A DNA stretch of 59,294 bases from Gammaproteobacteria bacterium (GTDB lineage: Bacteria > Pseudomonadota > Gammaproteobacteria > SZUA-229): the NCBI GenBank assembly GCA_030148865.1, contig JASBSR010000022.1:1-59294 (forward strand), written 5' to 3'. Positions within the stretch are counted from its first letter, which is position 1. Each line of letters opens with the position of its first letter. Shown here piece by piece: positions 54,865 through 59,294 of this stretch. The notes below the pieces were generated by a model. That model ran no database searches and had not been told where the DNA came from. It worked only from the letters and a program-made list of their open reading frames with translations. The translations under genes were made by a program, and so were the position numbers.

Positions 54865-55737
54865 ATGGAGATACTCGCTATACTCGAACACCAGAGCTGG
54901 TTTTTTTATCTGGTGGCGACTTGCTTCGGCCTATGCGTCGGCAGTTTTCTCAACGTGGTAGTCCATCGCCTGCCCAAAATGCTGGAGCGCGACTGGAAAA
55001 TTCAATGTCACGAGTTTCTTGAACTCGGCGAACCCAAACTCGAATCGGGGTTAAAAAACCTGGGGCTGGCCACACCCGCCTCGCGCTGCCCACAATGCGG
55101 ACATAAAATCCGCGCCTGGGAGAATATACCGGTGCTCAGTTATATTTTGCTGGGGGCAAAGTGCTCTGCCTGCAAAACACATATCTCATTACGCTATCCT
55201 ATCGTCGAAGCCATCACCGGACTGCTGTCGCTGATCGTTGCCTGGAAGCTTGGCGTTACTCTGGAAATGCTCGCCGCACTGATATTGACCTGGGTGCTGA
55301 TCGCACTCACTCTGATCGATGCCGATACCCAGCTACTGCCCGACAACATCACCCTGCCTCTGCTCTGGGCAGGTTTATTGCTGAACCTGTTCGGCGTGTT
55401 CACCGACATCAGCTCCAGTGTAATCGGCGCCATCGCCGGTTATCTGGTGCTGTGGTCGGTGTTTCATCTGTTCCGCCTGATCACCGGCAAAGAAGGCATG
55501 GGCTACGGTGATTTTAAATTACTCGCCGCCCTCGGTGCCTGGCTGGGCTGGCAGTTTCTGCCGCAAATCGTCCTGGTCTCATCCGTGGTCGGTGCGGTCT
55601 TCGGAATTACCATGATACTGATCGGTAAAAACCAGCGCACTCAGGCGATTCCGTTCGGCCCCTACCTCGCTGTCGCCGGCTGGATTGCGCTGCTCTGGGG
55701 ATCGGAGATTAATCAGCTCTATCTCGGCAGCCTGTAA
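54865..55737 (+). CDS. pilD: Prepilin peptidase / N-methyltransferase PilD
   Basis: A 290-residue aspartic membrane protease that cuts the prepilin leader and methylates Phe1. It has the two zinc CxxC pairs (CPQCGHKI and CSACKTH) in the methyltransferase loop, and the catalytic Asp residues in LTLIDADTQLLPD and GMGYGDFKLLAALGAW. It starts four bases after pilC. Its stop overlaps the coaE start by one base. Confidence 0.95.
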   Translation: MEILAILEHQSWFFYLVATCFGLCVGSFLNVVVHRLPKMLERDWKIQCHEFLELGEPKLESGLKNLGLATPASRCPQCGHKIRAWENIPVLSYILLGAKCSACKTHISLRYPIVEAITGLLSLIVAWKLGVTLEMLAALILTWVLIALTLIDADTQLLPDNITLPLLWAGLLLNLFGVFTDISSSVIGAIAGYLVLWSVFHLFRLITGKEGMGYGDFKLLAALGAWLGWQFLPQIVLVSSVVGAVFGITMILIGKNQRTQAIPFGPYLAVAGWIALLWGSEINQLYLGSL

Positions 55738-56342
55738 TGCTGCGGGTAGGACTCACCGGCGGCATCGGCTCTGGCAAATCGATGGTCGCTGGCATGTTCC
55801 AGCAGCTCGGCATCACCATCATCGACGCCGATATCATTGCCTACCAGCTGGTCGCCCCCGGCACACCGCTGCTGGAACAGATAATACAAAGCTTTGGTGC
55901 AGAATATTTACGCGAGGATGGCAGTTTGGATCGCAAATCACTGGCCGAATGTGTGTTCAGCCAGCCCGAACAAAAACAGATCCTCGAAGCCCTGATTCAC
56001 CCGCAGGTGCGCGAGCACATCCAGCAGCAGCTCGATCAACGACTCACTGAGCCGTACGTCATCGTGGTGATTCCCCTGCTACTCGAAACCGGCTATCACG
56101 ACCTGATCGACCGCATCCTGGTGGTAGACTGCACACCCGAGCAACAGCTACAGCGTGTGCTACAACGTGACCAGCGCGAGCCAGCGCAAATTGAACGCAT
56201 CATGCGACAACAGGTGAGCCGGGAGCAGCGTCTGGTGCAGGCCGATGATGTTCTGAATAACAGCACAGACCCTGCTGATACACAGACGCAGGTCGAAAAA
56301 CTGCACCAGACGTATTGTCAACTCGCCACAGCGAAAAGTTGA
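55737..56342 (+). CDS. coaE: Dephospho-CoA kinase
   Basis: A 201-residue P-loop kinase making the last step of coenzyme A synthesis. The nucleotide loop GLTGGIGSGKS begins the protein and DADIIAYQLVAPG and VIPLLLETGYHDLIDRILVV are family segments. It follows pilD (stop/start overlap TAATG) in the gammaproteobacterial pilBCD-coaE order. Confidence 0.95.
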   Translation: MLRVGLTGGIGSGKSMVAGMFQQLGITIIDADIIAYQLVAPGTPLLEQIIQSFGAEYLREDGSLDRKSLAECVFSQPEQKQILEALIHPQVREHIQQQLDQRLTEPYVIVVIPLLLETGYHDLIDRILVVDCTPEQQLQRVLQRDQREPAQIERIMRQQVSREQRLVQADDVLNNSTDPADTQTQVEKLHQTYCQLATAKS

Positions 56343-56362
56343 TTTTGCCCAGGCCCGGAAAT

Positions 56363-57187
56363 ATGCAAAAATTGCCCTATATTATGACAGCACACCGGCC
56401 AAACCCCATCACCCAGCTAAGAATCCAGCGCTACTACGAACAACCCCTGAACGAGCGCATTCGGGTGTTCCTGCGCCTGGAAACGCTATTCCGCCAGTTC
56501 GAGCATCATCTCGCGCAGGATTCGGACTGGAGCCATCAGGTGGCGGTCGATTCGCTGATCGAGCTGATCAATTTTACCAATCGCAGTGACATCAAGCTGG
56601 AAACCCTGAAAGAACTCGAACGCCAGCACGCGCGCCTGCAGCGTCTGGTGCAACGCCCCCAGATCGACCAGCAACAGCTGAGCAGTTTGTTAAAGAATAT
56701 CGAAGCGCGCATCGACGAACTCAAAACCAGCAAAGGCCAGCTCGGACAGGAACTACAACACATCGAATTGCTGGCCTCGGTACGCCAGAAAAGCTCAGTG
56801 CCCGGCTGCATTTGCAGTTTTGACCTGCCCGCCATCATGTTCTGGCACAATCAGCCAACCGACACCCGCAGACAGCATTTGCAACAATGGTTCGAACCTT
56901 TCAGAATTCTCGACCTCGCCATCCAGCTCATTCTGGAAGTATTGCGCAGCAGCACCGAAGTCAGTGACGAAATCGCCAACAACGGTTTTTTCCAGCAGGC
57001 GATGAACACCAATCAGGCGGTGCAGTTATTGCGCATCGCCACGCCCGACAGCAGCGAATGCTACCCCGAAATCAGCGCCGGCAAGCATCGCTTCTCGGTG
57101 CGCTTTATGATCAACAAAAACCCCGCCAACCGTCCTGAACAGTGTCAGCAGGACATTCACTTCAAACTGGGGATGTGCGCGTTCTGA
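56363..57187 (+). CDS. zapD: Cell division protein ZapD
   Basis: A 274-residue FtsZ-bundling protein (YacF family). The N-terminal YYEQPLNERIRVFLRLETLF block and the inner helical segments are typical. I choose the ATG at 56363 with GGA upstream; ATG at 56384 (MTAHRPNPITQ) is possible. It follows coaE by 20 bp. In many relatives yacG comes next; here a transposase gene follows instead. Confidence 0.9.
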   Translation: MQKLPYIMTAHRPNPITQLRIQRYYEQPLNERIRVFLRLETLFRQFEHHLAQDSDWSHQVAVDSLIELINFTNRSDIKLETLKELERQHARLQRLVQRPQIDQQQLSSLLKNIEARIDELKTSKGQLGQELQHIELLASVRQKSSVPGCICSFDLPAIMFWHNQPTDTRRQHLQQWFEPFRILDLAIQLILEVLRSSTEVSDEIANNGFFQQAMNTNQAVQLLRIATPDSSECYPEISAGKHRFSVRFMINKNPANRPEQCQQDIHFKLGMCAF

Positions 57188-57193
57188 TTCTTT

Positions 57194-57985
57194 AATTGGG
57201 GTCAGACTCGAATTAAGTATCGTTGCTAGGTCGTCCTCTGGCCATTGGCGCTGCTCTTCGACCTGAAAGCCTCTCAATTCTCTCACGGAAACGGTTATTG
57301 CCTGACACCCAACCCTTGTTAGTCGACTCGCGAATTGCTTCAAGATCTTTCAGGTTTACAGCCGCCCGAAATAACTGGCGATATGCAGACTGCCACTCAG
57401 CATCGTTACGCCCTAAACGACGATACAAATCATTATGACTAACCAGCGGATTGTCCGCACCATGAGCATTGGCACGATAACTACTCCATAAATAATCACC
57501 CGGATGCGCAACCATTGTCGCCCTCACAGGATTGAGTTCAATATAGCGCATGCAGATCAACAGATAATTCTCACTGTCGATCAATGCCATCTTGTAACGA
57601 CCTTCCCAAAGCGTGCCCGTCCTCGCATACGTATAATTAAAATACTGAACATAACGACGACCAAGCGATTGCAGAGTTTTGCTGATACTGATGTCCGACT
57701 CAGGAGTAGCCTGAAAGTGCACATGGTTAGTCATTAACCCGCAGCTATGTATGCTCAGCCGGTGCTCTTCGCAGGATTCCTGCAAACATTCCAGATAAAA
57801 TCGATAATCCTGATCGTCAGCAAATATTGGCTCACGGTTATTACCCCGCTGGATAATACGCTGCGCCTGACCTTTAACGAAATAGCGTGGCTGCCGTGCC
57901 ATATGTTTCTCGTCCCTGTTTGATACTGCCCAGATTCCCTCTTGTCGATACTTTTCTAATCCATCAATTCAAGCTCGACCAAATT
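57194..57985. repeat. Imperfect inverted repeats flanking the RAYT gene
   Basis: Left copy AATTGGGGTCAGACTCGAAT(T) at 57194-57214 and right copy AATTCAAGCTCGACCAAATT at 57966-57985 are related when one is reverse-complemented (about 15 of 21 aligned positions, with gaps). The left copy itself can fold through TTAATT and AATTAA. REP-like boundaries of the transposase unit. Confidence 0.6.
57213..57902 (-). CDS. REP-associated tyrosine transposase (RAYT, Y1 family)
   Basis: A 229-residue single-strand transposase of the Y1/HUH class, linked to REP elements. The HUH motif is HVHFQ in LMTNHVHFQATPE, and the nucleophile Tyr is probably in LGRRYVQYFNYTY, with the conserved GTLWEGRYK and YIELNPVRATMV segments. 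The start MARQPRYFVKGQAQRIIQRGN is a RAYT signature. Its stop lies at the edge of the left repeat. Full length, so may be active or domesticated. Confidence 0.9.
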   Translation of the reverse strand: MARQPRYFVKGQAQRIIQRGNNREPIFADDQDYRFYLECLQESCEEHRLSIHSCGLMTNHVHFQATPESDISISKTLQSLGRRYVQYFNYTYARTGTLWEGRYKMALIDSENYLLICMRYIELNPVRATMVAHPGDYLWSSYRANAHGADNPLVSHNDLYRRLGRNDAEWQSAYRQLFRAAVNLKDLEAIRESTNKGWVSGNNRFRERIERLSGRRAAPMARGRPSNDT

Positions 57986-58004
57986 ATTATTTTACAGAAT
58001 AAAA

Positions 58005-58898
58005 CTATTGTTTTTCGATAGCAAAACTATTCGCATTAGGCACCCCTGCAGTTATTGTTACTGATTCTCCATTGACGTTATATAGCTCCACACTGGTAAT
58101 CACCGATCCCGGCTCAGTGACAAATTTATCCACTTGTGTGACAACAGAAAACCTAAGTTGCTTGGTTTCGATACCGCCTTTAGGGCATATAAAATTAACA
58201 ATGAAATCGTCTCCGTCTTTTGTCCAGCTCATTTGCAGCTGATCCTGTGCGTCTTTGGTATAAAAGTCATCTGCAACTACTCTAAACTCCGGGGTTGTAA
58301 CATTTTGTGTCGGAATATTAACTTTAATTTCGGCGGCAGAAAAACGTACGCCACTTGTAGCATCAAGTGACTTAAATACAACCTGAGGCAAAGCTTCCAG
58401 GCTAGACAAATTACCAGGAGCAGATCGAGTAGGATCAAAACCGGCATTGTATGAAAATTGGTTGGGCGCAGCTATTCCATCAATAATTTCCAGTGCAACA
58501 GGTATGTCATTTATGTTGTATGCAAAAGCACCAGTATCGGCAGTGGTTTGCACGCCAATATGACCCGCCCCAACCGTTAAACCAGCAGGCAAATCAATCA
58601 CTATTACGGCTAACCACTGCGAATGTCCTGTATAGTAATCTTCGGCATTCAAAAAAGGATCAAACAATGCTGACGTACTCGTCTGATCTGGCCGCAAACG
58701 AATCACGGCTCTAATAGCCAGATCGGTACTTGAAGCATCCACGTCCGAAACGAATGTTGCAGTTGTATTGTTTTTATTCATTCCATCCAGAGACCCAACA
58801 GCAAGCGTCACAGTATCGCCACTTCTTGCCGCGGTCGGGAATGACCGCACTGCCACACAACCTTCAAGCAGTAGCAGTGCAGCAATTAGTTGTAGCAG
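58005..58898 (-). CDS. Probable lipoprotein of unknown function, start uncertain
   Basis: About 297 residues, beta-rich, without recognised family; parts such as SAAEIKVNIPTQNVTTPEFRVV resemble extracellular Ig-like or cohesin-like modules, but weakly. The first standard start in frame is GTG at 58856, directly after a lipobox-like stretch LIAALLLLEGC, which would be lost. Reading from a CTG at 58898 (AGG six bases upstream) restores the lipoprotein signal. Alternatively, dropping one base near 58914 would join ATG at 58917 to the frame and give a normal signal MQLRFELLQLIAALLLLEGC. Either a non-canonical start or a frameshift must be involved. Confidence 0.6.
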   Translation of the reverse strand: MLQLIAALLLLEGCVAVRSFPTAARSGDTVTLAVGSLDGMNKNNTTATFVSDVDASSTDLAIRAVIRLRPDQTSTSALFDPFLNAEDYYTGHSQWLAVIVIDLPAGLTVGAGHIGVQTTADTGAFAYNINDIPVALEIIDGIAAPNQFSYNAGFDPTRSAPGNLSSLEALPQVVFKSLDATSGVRFSAAEIKVNIPTQNVTTPEFRVVADDFYTKDAQDQLQMSWTKDGDDFIVNFICPKGGIETKQLRFSVVTQVDKFVTEPGSVITSVELYNVNGESVTITAGVPNANSFAIEKQ

Positions 58899-58918
58899 CT
58901 CAAACCTGAGCTGACATT

Positions 58919-59294
58919 ATGGTGTATACGACATGATGCACACTGACATTCTAACGACTATAAAAATATTGCTGCACGTTGCTGGCTTTTTGTGTGAGGC
59001 AGGAGTTTTATCGTCCTAGCAAAAGATCCTTCACTGTCATTCAGGATGACACCACAGCCTGTCATTCTGATGAGCGCTTTTGGCGAAGAAGACTAAATCG
59101 TCAGGAACGATTTGAATATGCAGGCCATGGCCCGCAGGGTGGAGGGCAGGACGCCCGGAATAATCCAGCGCCACCGCTGTATACCGTCCTTGACTTGCTG
59201 TTGTTCACAGCACTTTGACTGGTCGACCCCCAGTGTTAGCAGGTAACAGAACAAGATATCCGGACTGTACAATCAAATGGCGACTGCTACACAT
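58919..59294. other. Gene-free tail with dispersed-repeat remnants
   Basis: About 375 bases without a supported gene. TGTCAT-TCAGG-ATGACA (59035-59051), the flanking AAGATCCTTCACTG and the nearby CTGTCATTCTGATGAGCG resemble the dispersed GTCATTCTGAGCG / GATCCTTC type of bacterial repeat. A 79-codon frame here has no ribosome-binding site. Confidence 0.45.

Noticed and set aside
58979..59218. 79-codon open frame in the right tail
   Set aside because: No ribosome-binding site, repeat-like composition and no recognisable protein features.

Overview
The window looks like chromosomal DNA of a gammaproteobacterium with an inorganic-sulfur and hydrogen lifestyle, possibly near the Chromatiales-type sulfur oxidisers; genus cannot be fixed by eye. 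The evidence is conserved gene order (fmdB-aspS-...-yebC-ruvCAB-ybgC-tolQRAB-pal-cpoB-queE-queC, bamD divergent from rluD-pgeF-...-clpB, and pilSR-pilA-pilBCD-coaE-zapD) combined with respiratory genes for H2 and tetrathionate.

Layout. 1-1418: a complete-looking IS4-type insertion sequence whose left end coincides with the window edge. 1494-6479: a hybOABC-type membrane-bound [NiFe] uptake hydrogenase read leftwards; the IS sits exactly where accessory genes such as the maturation protease would follow. 6799-8259: sbcB (exonuclease I). 8603-11502, rightwards: a long-form YeiH-family transporter, a 43-residue one-helix microprotein, a UspA protein and a membrane-tethered SRPBCC-like protein. 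11676-20637, leftwards: an outer-membrane porin, tetrathionate reductase (ttrB, ttrC, ttrA) and its two-component system (ttrS, ttrR). 20638-22098: a small mobile/accessory patch with 28-bp direct repeats, a HigB/HigA-like toxin-antitoxin pair and tRNA-Lys(TTT). 22171-36091: a long leftward housekeeping block for DNA repair, envelope integrity, queuosine, NAD and Asp-tRNA synthesis. 36175-39129: an SDR oxidoreductase and a GGDEF-EAL protein. 39167-45436: clpB, an exported rhodanese, pgeF, rluD and divergent bamD. 45452-57187: nadE, then the type IV pilus locus under a predicted sigma-54/PilR promoter, then coaE and zapD. 57194-59294: a RAYT-type transposase flanked by imperfect inverted repeats, a probable lipoprotein gene with a damaged or non-canonical start, and a gene-free tail.

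How it fits together. The hydrogenase would deliver electrons from periplasmic H2 oxidation to the quinone pool; tetrathionate reductase would withdraw them to reduce tetrathionate to thiosulfate. Porin, TtrSR and possibly the YeiH-type transporter would support uptake, sensing and disposal of sulfur oxyanions. Two features call hydrogenase function into question: the small subunit has Pro in place of a cysteine normally ligating the proximal cluster, and the gene after hybC appears cut off after 12 codons by the IS. The most promising undescribed unit is the long YeiH / microprotein / UspA / SRPBCC-TM cluster beside ttr.

All calls rest on reading motifs, gene order and spacing; no database search was possible.
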